This document shows, piece after piece, positions 1 to 9,800 of a DNA stretch of 64,000 nt (its first letter is position 1; each line of letters begins with the position of its first letter). The notes under the pieces are model-generated. The model made no database searches, was not told the origin of the DNA, and worked only from the letters and a program-made list of their open reading frames with translations. This DNA is from JAGVSR01 sp964458265 (GTDB lineage: Bacteria > Pseudomonadota > Alphaproteobacteria > Rhizobiales > Hyphomicrobiaceae). The stretch spans positions 27,794-91,793 of the forward strand of contig CAYWIF010000008.1 in NCBI GenBank assembly GCA_964458265.1, written 5' to 3'. The translations under genes and the position numbers were made by a program.

Positions 1-977
1 ATTGCCGTTCCGATGGCCATGGCGAACGTCGCGAACACGCCAGCCCAAAGCAGCCCTTGCGAGAGCGCGAAGACGAGGACCAGAATAGCGCCGGTACAGG
101 GCCGGATGCCGACCGAGAATGCAATGGCAAGCGCCTTGCCCCAGGTCAGGTCGCCCTGCAGTTCCTTGGGATCGGGCATGTGCGCGTGGCCGCAGCAATC
201 GGCGTGCGCATGTCCGTGGTCGATCGGCTGTGCGTGGTTATGATGTCCGTGGTCGTGCGCACATCCGCAATCGTGGTCATGGCTATCGTGGGCGTGATGG
301 CCGTGGGCGGCAGTTGCATGAGACGGGGCGGCACGCGCGTGGGTTTGCGCCGTCGCGGTGGCGGCCTTGGATGAACGGCGGGCCATGATCTGTTGCACCT
401 GGCTATAGAGCAGCCAAGCTCCAACGGCGGCGACGAACGCCCAGCTGACCGTTTCGATCCAGCGCTCGGCAGCCGTCATTTCCATGCTGGTTTTATTGAG
501 AATGATAAAAAGAATGCCGACGAGCACGATGGCTGACAGCGCTTGGATCAGGGCCGACAAAAACGAGAGCATGATGCCGCGGCGAACAGTTTCACGGTTG
601 GCGAGAACATACGAAGAAATAACCGCCTTACCATGGCCGGGACCGGCGGCATGGAGAACGCCGTAACTGAAGCCGATGAAGCCGAGGACGAGCGCGGCGT
701 TCACACTTCCGGAGCGCTTCAATTCCTTCACAGCGTTGGCGAGTTCGCGATTGAGCCGCTGCTGCTGGGTCAACAACCAATTGTAGACGCCGGAGAAAGC
801 GCCAAGCTCGGCCGCCGGTTGCGCGCCGGCCGGAGACCGGCCAGCGGTCAGTGCGCGATCGGGCGATACTTGCGCGACGACGGCTTCGCCTGCCGCATTG
901 GGCGATGCTGCAGCCGGGATGCCGGCCACCACCGCTGTTAGGAGAAGTACGGCAAGAGCCGCCAGTCGCCGCATCAT
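1..977 (-). CDS. NicO/RcnA-type metal permease, 3' end outside window
   Basis: Inner-membrane metal transporter of the nickel/cobalt (NicO, RcnA-like) family, read on the minus strand and cut at the window edge after about 325 codons. The start is the ATG at 977, which overlaps the TGA of the upstream DUF1007 gene (ATGA), so the two are translationally coupled. Visible are an N-terminal signal-like segment, the family motif HAAGPGHGK, several hydrophobic helices, a long His/Asp/Cys-rich cytoplasmic-type loop (roughly residues 215 to 275) and the conserved motif GIRPCTGAILVL near the cut. The family exports or imports Ni, Co or other divalent metals. Because the pair lies divergent from znuA and its Zur-like site, zinc is a possible substrate; that part is inference. 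Confidence 0.85.
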   Translation of the reverse strand, partial: MMRRLAALAVLLLTAVVAGIPAAASPNAAGEAVVAQVSPDRALTAGRSPAGAQPAAELGAFSGVYNWLLTQQQRLNRELANAVKELKRSGSVNAALVLGFIGFSYGVLHAAGPGHGKAVISSYVLANRETVRRGIMLSFLSALIQALSAIVLVGILFIILNKTSMEMTAAERWIETVSWAFVAAVGAWLLYSQVQQIMARRSSKAATATAQTHARAAPSHATAAHGHHAHDSHDHDCGCAHDHGHHNHAQPIDHGHAHADCCGHAHMPDPKELQGDLTWGKALAIAFSVGIRPCTGAILVLVFALSQGLLWAGVFATFAMAIGTA

Positions 978-1663
978 GTCTTGGCACATGAGAGATGAAC
1001 GGTGGACGCATAGCCAACGCCGGTGCCCTCGTTCGCATCGCCGGCCGTCAACTGACCACCGAACGCGTCATTCAAGCGCTGCAAGTCGGCGAGGTCCTTG
1101 TCGGCATTACCGACCGTCGCCGCACACCCGGCGGGCGCGCCTTCGCTGAGGCGGATGGGATTTTCCTTTGCCAGGTCGAAGGCGATGAAAAACGTCTGGT
1201 CATAGACGGCGAACTCGAAACCTTCGGTTTCCGCCGGGACGGGCTCGGCAATCGGGATCGTAAAGTTCAACGACAGCACACCGTCCTTGTGCTCCAGCCA
1301 ATACTCCTTCGGCGGAGCAAGCTTGACCGGCGTTTCCTTGATGCGGGCAAAGGTGAAGAACTCGAACTCCTTGAGGCCATCGATATTGACCTGGGCGAGT
1401 TCGGCCAGTTCCTCGCGCGCGAAGACGCCGTCGCCGTTCTTATCGAGACCCTGAACGGCCATGGCGGTGTACATGTCGTCGAACGTCCACCGGTGCTTGA
1501 ACCCCGATACCTTGCCGGCGTCGTAGAGTACCGTTGTTTCGACGTTCACCCAGACGTGCGGGTGTGCGTGGGCGGGATGCGGAGCCGCGAAAAGCAGCGC
1601 GGCAAGAACTCCTCCGGCAGCCGCCAAATACCCGGCTTTGGTCATCAGTCGTGTCTCCGTCAT
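974..1663 (-). CDS. DUF1007 family periplasmic protein
   Basis: A 229-residue exported protein of the DUF1007 family (COG3683), commonly encoded beside NicO-type permeases. The N-terminus carries a signal peptide ending near AHPAHA, followed by HPHVWV, the typical start of the mature family domain. An EF-hand-like DKNGDGVF stretch sits near residue 75. Two cysteines occur in the C-terminal half. It probably works in the periplasm together with the permease encoded immediately downstream, with which it overlaps by four bases. The biochemical role of DUF1007 is not established; a metal-binding accessory role is inferred from the company it keeps. Confidence 0.85.
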   Translation of the reverse strand: MTETRLMTKAGYLAAAGGVLAALLFAAPHPAHAHPHVWVNVETTVLYDAGKVSGFKHRWTFDDMYTAMAVQGLDKNGDGVFAREELAELAQVNIDGLKEFEFFTFARIKETPVKLAPPKEYWLEHKDGVLSLNFTIPIAEPVPAETEGFEFAVYDQTFFIAFDLAKENPIRLSEGAPAGCAATVGNADKDLADLQRLNDAFGGQLTAGDANEGTGVGYASTVHLSCAKT

Positions 1664-1843
1664 CGGTCAGCCGCCTGAGGCGCGATGGTGTGCACGCGCC
1701 GGTCCAGCTTACGGGATATGGTTCGCGCCTTTCCTAATACCACTGTCAGCGATCAGCATGGCCTCCTTGCGGCGCCGTACGCGGTTTCGTGACGCTCCAG
1801 TAGCGGCGCTGCGCCATACGATTGCCATGTGGCGCAATTTGGA

Positions 1844-1857
1844 TGTTATACTATCCG
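1844..1857. promoter_or_regulatory. possible Zur operator in front of znuA (degenerate)
   Basis: The bases GTTATACTATCC match the left half and centre of the near-perfect operator in front of zur (CGTTATA-A-TATAACG at 22649) but the right half is degraded. It sits about 50 bases upstream of the chosen znuA start, and between znuA and the divergent DUF1007-NicO pair, so it could control either or both. The assignment rests on similarity to the zur site and on the zinc function of znuA. Confidence 0.45.
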
Positions 1858-1906
1858 ATCGATGCGCGCCGCAGGCGGCGAGGACCATAGAGAGCAAGCG
1901 AGACCG

Positions 1907-2929
1907 ATGCGAAACGTCTGGAAGCGTTGCAAAGAATGCAGTCGAAACAATAGGATACGGATCATTCGTTGCGCGGCATTTGGGTTAGCGTTGGCGGCTG
2001 CTTGGCTGCCGCTGACAACCCAAGCCTCGGCTGAGGGCGCGTTGAACGTCGTCGCCACGATCAAGCCCATCCATTCTTTGGTCGCACAGGTGATGGGTGA
2101 GGTGGGCGAACCGCGCCTCCTCGTTAGCGGCGCGGCGTCGCCACACACGTTTTCGCTCAAACCGTCGGACGCCCGGGCTCTCAACGCCGCGACCGTCGTC
2201 TTCCGCGTTTCGGAGGAGATCGAGCCGTTCACGAAGCGGATTGTTGCATCGTTGCCGAAGTCCGTGACGGTGGTGACGTTGGCCGATGCACCCGGCCTGA
2301 AGCTGCTGGACAAGCGTGGGGGCGATACGTTCGAGACGCACGACCATGGCCATGACCATGATGGCCACGGTCACGAACATGATCATGGGCATGGCAAGCA
2401 TGTTCACGGCCCGGTCCGCGACGGCCACGTCTGGCTCGATCCGCAAAATGCAGTGGCGATGGTGGGCGAGATCGCGCGCGTGTTGTCAGCGGCGGAGCCG
2501 GACAAGGCCAGCGTGTTCAGAGCCAATGCCGAGACCGCAAAGGCGGGTATCGAAGCTGCATCGAAAGACATCGAAGCCGCGTTGCAGCCGGTCAGGGGGA
2601 AGTCGTTCGTCGTGTTCCACGACGCCTACCAGTATTTCGAATCGCGTTTCGGCATGCCTGCTGCCGGGGCGATCACGGTATCGCCCGAGGTCCAGCCTTC
2701 AGCCAAGCGGCTGGGTGAGATCAGGCGCAAAATCAAGGATTTAGACGTTTCGTGCGTATTTGCCGAGCCGCAATTCAAATCGAAGCTCGTGGCGACGGTG
2801 CTGGAAGGGACGGGGGCCAAATCCGGTACGCTCGATCCGGAAGGCGCAACCTTGGAGCCGGGCCCGACTGCCTACACGGCTCTCATCACCAACCTCGCGC
2901 GCGGGTTGACGTCTTGCCTCGGCACGTAG
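1907..2929 (+). CDS. znuA: zinc ABC transporter substrate-binding protein
   Basis: Periplasmic zinc-binding protein of the cluster A-I family that delivers Zn to the ZnuBC permease, whose genes are 18 kb away at 20.4-22.0 kb. From the ATG at 1907 the protein is 340 residues with a long n-region, a hydrophobic stretch and a cleavage site near TQASA|EG. The diagnostic His/Asp-rich loop (HDHGHDHDGHGHEHDHGHG) is present, followed by the DGHVWLDP motif; HDAYQYFESRFG and the C-terminal FAEPQF block are family hallmarks. Reading frames open further upstream (1829, 1862), but those starts would place the operator-like site inside or beside the coding sequence and spoil the signal peptide. A strong hairpin terminator follows the stop codon. 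Confidence 0.92.
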   Translation: MRNVWKRCKECSRNNRIRIIRCAAFGLALAAAWLPLTTQASAEGALNVVATIKPIHSLVAQVMGEVGEPRLLVSGAASPHTFSLKPSDARALNAATVVFRVSEEIEPFTKRIVASLPKSVTVVTLADAPGLKLLDKRGGDTFETHDHGHDHDGHGHEHDHGHGKHVHGPVRDGHVWLDPQNAVAMVGEIARVLSAAEPDKASVFRANAETAKAGIEAASKDIEAALQPVRGKSFVVFHDAYQYFESRFGMPAAGAITVSPEVQPSAKRLGEIRRKIKDLDVSCVFAEPQFKSKLVATVLEGTGAKSGTLDPEGATLEPGPTAYTALITNLARGLTSCLGT

Positions 2930-2952
2930 CGCCGGCAGACGCCGAATAGAAA

Positions 2953-2990
2953 ACGGGCGGCCATCGCACGATGGGCCGCCCGGTTTATTT
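2953..2990 (+). terminator. intrinsic terminator after znuA
   Basis: A GC-rich stem (CGGGCGGCC-ATCG paired with CGAT-GGGCCGCCCG, one bulged G) is followed by GGTTTATTT. It lies between the convergent znuA and L,D-transpeptidase genes; the T-rich side serves znuA. Confidence 0.75.
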
Positions 2991-3008
2991 GGTGCCGGCG
3001 CGCGTCAG

Positions 3009-3713
3009 TTATTCGACGGCAACGGTGCGCGTGGGGGTCTCGCTTTTGCGGCCATAGTTGACGACGCGGCGCTGTTTTGCCGGTGCGGTGGCGGCAGGTG
3101 CCGCGTCTTCGTTGGCGACGGCAGCGCCGGTCTTGAAGCGTTCCCAGGTGACCGTGACGACCGTTCCGACGGGTATGCGCGGATAAAGATCCAGCACGTC
3201 TTCATTATACATGCGGATGCAGCCCTTGGAGACGGCTTCGCCAATCGTCCAGGGGGCGTCCGTGCCGTGGATTCGGTATGTGCTCGAACCGAGATAGAGG
3301 GCGCGGACGCCCATGGGGTTCATGGGGTGGCCGCCGGGAACCCAGGCCGGAAGGCGCGGATTTTCGCGCAGCATTTCCGGCGTCGGAGTCCAGGACGGAT
3401 TCTCGCGCTTCTGAGTCACGTTCAGGCGACCCTGCCAGCGGCTCTGTTCGCGTGGAATGGCGATCGGGTAGCTGATCGCCGTGCCCGGCTTGGTGATGTA
3501 GTACAGGCGGCGGTCGCCGAAGGAGGCGATGAGCTGGCCGGGGCGATACTTTGTGCTGAAGCCGACGGTGGTCCGTTTGCCGCCCCATTCCGCATCGCCG
3601 CCCCATAGGGAGTCGGCGAACTGGGCCTGCGCGCCGGTCGGCATGGCCGCCGCCACAATGATGGAAGTGCCGACGACAGTCAGTGCCCGGGTGAAGATGG
3701 AGCGAACCCGCAT
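3009..3713 (-). CDS. L,D-transpeptidase (YkuD/ErfK family)
   Basis: Exported 234-residue YkuD-domain enzyme that forms 3-3 peptidoglycan cross-links or anchors proteins to the wall. The start chosen (MRVRSIF) gives a clean signal peptide cleaved after GAQA; the frame stays open further upstream but that extension has no signal character. The catalytic signature is complete: H149 in the HGTD block and the nucleophile C165 in SKGCIRM, with the conserved PGGHPMNPMG segment before it. The C-terminal tail (from about residue 195) is Ala/Pro-rich and basic, probably disordered. A second paralogue lies at 15842. Confidence 0.9.
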   Translation of the reverse strand: MRVRSIFTRALTVVGTSIIVAAAMPTGAQAQFADSLWGGDAEWGGKRTTVGFSTKYRPGQLIASFGDRRLYYITKPGTAISYPIAIPREQSRWQGRLNVTQKRENPSWTPTPEMLRENPRLPAWVPGGHPMNPMGVRALYLGSSTYRIHGTDAPWTIGEAVSKGCIRMYNEDVLDLYPRIPVGTVVTVTWERFKTGAAVANEDAAPAATAPAKQRRVVNYGRKSETPTRTVAVE

Positions 3714-4091
3714 TCTGCTACTCCAGTTTATGCTCAACGATTGGCCCTCGGCCGAAGTCCGGTTTGGACCTGAAGGCCTATCGTTAGTGTCAGTATGGTG
3801 AACGCTTGGTATATCGCAGTCGCGTATTCGAGGTGAGGGCTTTCGGGCCACACCTCGGAGCGAAGCGACAGTTTTGTTGGAGAAATTCTCCTAGAGATGT
3901 CCATAGCTTGAGCATTCGGCGGTTGATACTTAGGCGACTTGCCGTGGCACCCGCTCGGGAACGCGCCGGTCAGGCTTCGGGTTGCATCGCAGCCGTTTCG
4001 AATTGCCGGCAGTGTGCTCCGCTTTTGCGGACAACGTGGGGCCGGCTGCTGTTGGCAGTATGGCATTCGGGTTGCAGAGATCGCGATATTT

Positions 4092-4106
4092 GTTCTTGTC
4101 TTGTTC
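4092..4106 (+). promoter_or_regulatory. LexA (SOS) box of imuA-imuB-dnaE2
   Basis: GTTC-TTGTCTT-GTTC is an exact match to the alphaproteobacterial LexA direct repeat GTTC-N7-GTTC. It lies in the 495-base gap between the L,D-transpeptidase and imuA (3714-4208), which otherwise holds no gene I can support. An imperfect inverted copy (GAAC-N7-GTAC, 4143-4157) follows 37 bases downstream and may be a second, weaker site. SOS control of this cassette is established in related bacteria. Confidence 0.85.
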
Positions 4107-4208
4107 TGATTTTTCTTGACCGTCGCGGGCACGGAAGATATAGAACAAAACAAGTACATTGGTGTGTGGCGTCTTTGTTGTGAAACCCCGTTGCGAAGCG
4201 TTCAGACC

Positions 4209-5249
4209 ATGGACAAGGCGCCCGCCCCCCTCGAGTTCCCGATCGCGCCTTCCAGGCAGATGCGCAGCGAAATTTCAGATGCGTCCGTGACTTTATCCGG
4301 GGGGGCGCGTTGCGTCGCGTTCCTGCCCTCCCGGATGCCCCCGCGCCGGAGCAGCGCCCTCTCAATGGCTGCTCCGGCGTCCCCGGCGGGGCTGCCTTCA
4401 GAAACCACTCTCGAAAGATTGCGCCAGCGCATTCTGGCCATCGAGCGGCCCAAGCTCGAGGTGCGGCATGGTTTTGGTGAAGAGCCGGGCACCGGCGAGA
4501 CGCCGGCGGAACTCAGTCGAGGACCCCGGACGGCGGCGTGGTCGCTCGGCATGCCGGAGGCGGACGCGCTCATTGGCGCCCATGGGCTCGATACGGCGGC
4601 TTGTCACGAAATCAAACCTGAGCCGGGCAAAACTGCCCAGCGCGCTGCGGCGCTCGGCTTCGCTCTTGCGCTTGCCCGCCGCCGGCTCGGCGAAACGGCG
4701 CACGCGGGAAGGGGTCTGCCGCGCATCCTGTGGTGCACATCGCGGCCGACGAACCTCGACACGGGTCATCTTTATCCGCCGGGATTGGCGCGCTTCGGGT
4801 TGGATGCCGCGTCGTTTCTTTTCATCGACGCCCGGCGCGACGGCGAGGTGCTGTGGGCCTTGGAGGAAGGCCTGCGCTCGGGCAGCCTGGCGCTCGCCAT
4901 CGGTTCGCTCTCCGCGATCGGACTGACACCGGCACGGCGTCTCAGTCTGGCGGCGCGGGATGGGGCGACACCGCTTCTATTGCTGACAAGCGCTCGATCG
5001 GCGCCAAGCGCGGCGACCGCCACGCGCTGGCGGATCGGCACGGCCGTCAGTTCTCCGCACCCGTTCGATCCGAAAGCTTCCGGCGCAGCGCGGATCGCGG
5101 TGCGTCTCGAACGCTGCCGATCGGCACCGCCCGCAATGCAAGCGGCGATGACTTTGGAATGGTCCGATGAAGCGTATCGTTTCCGTATGGCTTCCGCACT
5201 GGCCGATCGAACGGCTGAAGCGGCACCGGCCCGGCGCCGTGCCGGATGA
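4209..5249 (+). CDS. imuA: SOS mutagenesis protein ImuA
   Basis: RecA-like accessory protein of the ImuA-ImuB-DnaE2 mutasome, which carries out damage-induced mutagenesis after SOS induction. The C-terminal two thirds match the family: LPRILWCTS, a GLDAASFLFIDAR segment and LALAIGSLSAIGLT, with no intact Walker A. The start is uncertain: ATG 4209 gives 346 residues, longer than usual; the in-frame ATG 4365 gives 294 residues beginning just before the conserved ERLRQRI segment and may be the true start, since the extra N-terminal stretch is low in recognisable features. The end overlaps imuB by 83 bases. Confidence 0.85.
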   Translation: MDKAPAPLEFPIAPSRQMRSEISDASVTLSGGARCVAFLPSRMPPRRSSALSMAAPASPAGLPSETTLERLRQRILAIERPKLEVRHGFGEEPGTGETPAELSRGPRTAAWSLGMPEADALIGAHGLDTAACHEIKPEPGKTAQRAAALGFALALARRRLGETAHAGRGLPRILWCTSRPTNLDTGHLYPPGLARFGLDAASFLFIDARRDGEVLWALEEGLRSGSLALAIGSLSAIGLTPARRLSLAARDGATPLLLLTSARSAPSAATATRWRIGTAVSSPHPFDPKASGAARIAVRLERCRSAPPAMQAAMTLEWSDEAYRFRMASALADRTAEAAPARRRAG

Positions 5250-6828
5250 CAAACCCTTCGCACTCGTCGCCGGCGGGGCGCACGGGATTCGAATCTCAGC
5301 CATCAACACGCACGCCGCGCGGGAGGGCTTGCGGACGGGCATGAGCCTTGCCGATGCCCGTGCAGCCGTGCCGATCCTTGTGTCGCATCCGTGCGAGACG
5401 GAGCGGGACGCGCGGGCGCTCAAACGTCTGGCCCTTTGGCTCGGGCGCTACGGGCCGCACCGCAATGCCGAAGGCTGCGACGGCGTATGGATCGACACCA
5501 CCGGCGTCGCGCACCTCTTCGGCGGGGAAGCAGCGTTGCTTGACGACCTCGTGCAGCGGCTCGCTGGTTTCGGCATCACGGCACGTGCCGGGCTTGCCGG
5601 GACACCGGGGGCGGCCCATGCACTGGCGCGCTTTGCAACCTTGCGGCGGAGCGCGGTTCTCGCTCTTACGGGAGAGGCTGCAACGCTCGCGGCGCTTGCC
5701 GCGCTGCCGGTCGAGGCGCTGCGGCTTGCGCCTGAAACCGTTCTTCTGCTGCGGCGGCTGGGGCTCGCGCGCATCGGGCAACTCAACGAACTGCCGCGCG
5801 CAAGCCTGGAGACGCGCTTTGCGTCGGAGGCATCCGCGCGCTCCAGAGCGGCACAGGCCAAGGCGAGGGCATTGGCAGACGCGGTTCTCGTGCGGCTCGA
5901 TCAGGCGTTGGGACGAACGGAGGAACCGCGGGCTGCGCTCGGGGAGCCGCCGGTTCTGTCCGAGCGGCGCTCCTGGGGCGAACCGCTGATCTCATCGGAC
6001 ACACTCGTTTCGGAAGTGGGCGGGCTCGCGAACGATCTTGCACGCGCGCTGAAAGCGGCGGGGCTCGGCGCGCGGCGGATCGCGCTGTCGCTTTACCGGG
6101 CAGACGGCACTGTGGCGCACGTGGAGGCGGGGATGGCGCGGGCCAGCGCAGAGGCGGTGCATTTCCTGCGGCTGCTCGACGAAAAGCTGGCTGCGATCGA
6201 CGCCGGTTTCGGTATCGATGTGGCCGTGCTCGATGCGATGGCGACCGAATCGCTCGATCCGGAGCAGATCGCGCTTGGACGCGCCGGAGCGGCACCAGAG
6301 CAGGCGATCGCGGCACTCGTCGACCGGCTGGCGAACCGGCTCGGGGCGAAGAACGTGTTCCGTCTCGCACCGCGCGCCAGCCACATTCCCGAACAGGCCG
6401 CGATGCGTGCAGCGCCGCTGGCGCCGTTGCGCGATGCCGGTGCGTTTGCATGGTCTCTGCCGGGCGAGCGGCCGTTTCTCCTGCTGTCGCCGCCCGAAGC
6501 AATCACCGTCATGGCTGAAGTTCCGGATGGGCCGCCATTACGGTTCACCTGGCGGCGGGTCGCCTATGCGGTCGCCAAGGCGTCGGGGCCGGAGCGGATC
6601 GCGCCGGAGTGGTGGCGGCATCTGCCAGGCGCGCGTGAGGAAACGCCTCATTTCGAGGACGACGGCATCGACGGCGAAATCGTCGATGCGACCGTGCGCG
6701 AGACGACGCGCGATTACTACGTGGCGGAGACGGGAGACGGGTCGCGGTTCTGGATGTTTCGCGAGGGTTTTTATGGCGCGGCGGATCAGTGTGGCGGGCC
6801 GCGCTGGTTTCTGCACGGTCTGTTCTGA
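5167..6828 (+). CDS. imuB: ImuB, inactive Y-family polymerase-like protein
   Basis: A 553-residue Y-family-like protein that acts as the hub of the mutasome, contacting the beta clamp, ImuA and DnaE2. The N-terminus (VSVWLPHWPIERL) takes the place of the acidic metal-binding motif of active Y-family polymerases, and the second motif reads VWIDTTGVAHLFGG rather than SIDE; both fit the known catalytic loss in ImuB. The C-terminal region extends past the little-finger domain as in other ImuB proteins. It overlaps the end of imuA and is followed 12 bases later by dnaE2, so the three genes form one SOS-regulated operon. Confidence 0.93.
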   Translation: MKRIVSVWLPHWPIERLKRHRPGAVPDDKPFALVAGGAHGIRISAINTHAAREGLRTGMSLADARAAVPILVSHPCETERDARALKRLALWLGRYGPHRNAEGCDGVWIDTTGVAHLFGGEAALLDDLVQRLAGFGITARAGLAGTPGAAHALARFATLRRSAVLALTGEAATLAALAALPVEALRLAPETVLLLRRLGLARIGQLNELPRASLETRFASEASARSRAAQAKARALADAVLVRLDQALGRTEEPRAALGEPPVLSERRSWGEPLISSDTLVSEVGGLANDLARALKAAGLGARRIALSLYRADGTVAHVEAGMARASAEAVHFLRLLDEKLAAIDAGFGIDVAVLDAMATESLDPEQIALGRAGAAPEQAIAALVDRLANRLGAKNVFRLAPRASHIPEQAAMRAAPLAPLRDAGAFAWSLPGERPFLLLSPPEAITVMAEVPDGPPLRFTWRRVAYAVAKASGPERIAPEWWRHLPGAREETPHFEDDGIDGEIVDATVRETTRDYYVAETGDGSRFWMFREGFYGAADQCGGPRWFLHGLF

Positions 6829-6840
6829 CGAGGGCGTGCG

Positions 6841-9800
6841 ATGCGTTACGCGGAACTCGACGTCACCACGAACTTCTCGTTTTTGCGCGGGGCGTCGCAC
6901 GCCGACGAACTGGTCGCTCAGGCGAAGGCGTTGGGACTTAAAGCCATCGCGGTCACCGACTGCAATACGCTTGCCGGCATCGTGCGCGCGCATACGGCGG
7001 CGAAGGCGGTTGGCTTGCGGTTCATTCCCGGCGCGCGGCTCGATCTTCGAGACGCGCCAAGTTTGTTGTGCCTGCCCACGGATCGCGCCGCTTATGGCCG
7101 GCTCTCGCGATTGATCTCGCTGGGCCAGAGCCGGGCGGAGAAAGGACAGTGCCTGCTGCGGCTCGACGATGTGGCGGCGCACGCGGAAGGCAATATTTTC
7201 ATTGCCGTTCCACCCGACACGATCGGCGACGGGTTCGAAGCGCAATTGCAGCGCATCGCCTCTGCATTGGCAGAGGCAAAACTCTATCTCGCAGCCTCGC
7301 ACGGATTTCGCGGCGATGACCGGGCGCGGATGGGGAAACTCGCAACGCTTGCGCGGGCATGCGGGACGCCTCTGGTGGCAACGAACGCTGTGCTTTATCA
7401 CGCGCCGCACCGGCGTCCGCTGCAGGATGTTCTCACCTGTGTGCGCGAACATACGACGATCAACGAAGCCGGATACCGGCTGGCGGCGAACGCAGAGCGG
7501 CACCTGAAGAAGCCGCAAGAAATAATGCGGCTCTTTCGTGGATACGAACATGCCGTGTCGCGCACACTCGACATCATGGAGGCGTGCCGGTTTTCGCTCG
7601 ATGAGCTTGTCTACGAATATCCCGATGAGCCGGTGCCGCCGGGGACGACGCCGCAGGCGCATCTGGAGGCATTAACGTGGGAGGGCGCGGCGTGGCGCTT
7701 TCCGGACGGCATTCCCGGCAAAGTGCGCGCGACGATCACACGCGAATTGCAGCTCGTCGCCGATCTCGGCTACGCGCCCTACTTTCTCACCGTGCACGAT
7801 ATCGTGTCGTTCGCGCGCTCGCGCGGCATTCTCTGCCAGGGACGCGGCTCGGCGGCGAACTCGGTCGTGTGTTACTGCCTCGGCATCACGGCCGTAAACC
7901 CGACGGAGGTGAACCTCCTGTTCGAACGCTTCGTCAGCCACGCGCGCAAAGAACCGCCGGACATCGACGTCGATTTCGAACACGACCGGCGCGAGGAGGT
8001 CATTCAATACATCTACGCGCGCTACGGCCGCGACCGGGCCGGGTTGGCTGCGACCGTGATTTCCTATCGGGCGCGCTCGGCGGTGCGCGACGTCGGCAAG
8101 GCGATGGGGCTGTCTGAGGATACGGTCGCGGCGTTGGCCGGCATGGTGTGGGGGACGCGGTCGGGCGGCGTGCTGGGCGACACGCGGGTGCGCGAGGCTG
8201 GGCTCGATCCGGCCGACCCGCTGCTCGCGACGGTTCTGGAGTTGACGGAAGACCTGATCGGTTTCCCGCGGCATCTGTCGCAGCATGTCGGCGGGTTCGT
8301 GCTGACGCGGGGACCGCTCGTCGAGTTGGTGCCGGTCGGCAACGCGGCGATGGCGGACCGCACCTTCATCGAATGGGACAAGGACGACATCGCGGCGCTC
8401 GGGCTGTTGAAGGTCGATGTGCTGGCGCTTGGGATGCTGTCGTGCATCCGGCGCGCGTTCGAACTGTTGAAGGGACATCACGGGCTCGACATGACGCTGG
8501 CGAAGGTGCCGCGCGAGGACCCGGAAACCTACGACATGCTGTGCCGCGCGGATTCCATCGGCGTGTTCCAGGTCGAAAGCCGGGCGCAGATGAACATGCT
8601 GCCGAGGCTGAAGCCGCGCTGCTTTTATGATCTCGTGATCGAAGTTGCGATCGTTAGGCCGGGGCCGATCCAGGGCGACATGGTGCATCCGTATCTCAGG
8701 CGGCGTTCGGGACTGGAGCCGGAAACCTATCCGTCGCCCGCGCCGGAGCACGGGCCGGCGGACGAACTGAAACAGATTCTCGGCAAGACGAAGGGCGTGC
8801 CGCTGTTCCAGGAACAGGCGATGCGGATCGCGATGGAGGCGGCGAAGTTTTCCGACGCGGACGTGAACGATCTGCGCAAGGCGATGGCGACGTTCCGGCG
8901 GCGCGGGACGATCGGGCTTCTGGAAGACAAGATGGTCGAGCGGATGACGGCGCGCGGCTACGACCGCGACTTCGCCCAGCGCTGCTTCAACCAGATCAAA
9001 GGGTTTGGCGAGTACGGCTTTCCGGAAAGCCATGCGGCGAGCTTCGCGCATCTCGTTTACGCGTCGTCATGGCTCAAGTGCCATTATCCGGCGGCGTTCG
9101 CGTGCGCGCTTTTGAATTCCCAGCCGATGGGGTTTTACGCGCCGGCCCAGATCGTGCGGGATGCGCGCGAGCACGGTGTGACAGCGCGAGCGGCAGACAT
9201 CAACGACAGCGACTGGGATTCGACGCTGGAGGACGTTTGCGAGGACGGGCCGGCGCTGCGGCTGGGGTTGCGCCAGATCGATGGATTGCAGGAAGGAGAG
9301 ATCGGAAAGCTTCTGGCGGCCCGGGCGAAAGCGGCGTTCCGTTCGGTGCACGATCTGTGGCAGCGGGCTGGCTTGCGGCTGCCGACGCTGGAAAAGCTTG
9401 CCGCCGCGGATGCATTTCGCTCCGTTGGCCTCGACCGGCGGCAGGCGCTGTGGGAGGTGACGGCGCTCGCGAACGCGCCGCCGCTGCCGTTGTTTTCGTG
9501 GAACGAAACACGCGAGACAGGCGCGGAGCCGGAGGTGGCGTTGCCTCAGATGCCGCTCTCGGAGCATGTCGTGAACGATTATCAGACGCTGCGGCTTTCC
9601 CTCAAAGCGCACCCGATGAGCTTCCTGCGCGCACGGCTCAAGGCGGAGCGGGTGGCGACGTGCCACGATTTGCGGTCGATGCGCGACGGCCAGTTCGTGA
9701 GGGTCGCGGGTGTCATTCTGGTGCGGCAGCGGCCGGGGTCGGCCAAGGGCGTCGTGTTCATGACGCTCGAAGATGAATCCGGTGTCGCCAATGCGGTCGT

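Noticed and set aside
3734..4208. Short frames on both strands between the L,D-transpeptidase and imuA
   Set aside because: No family similarity, no ribosome sites, and the SOS box and promoter lie there.
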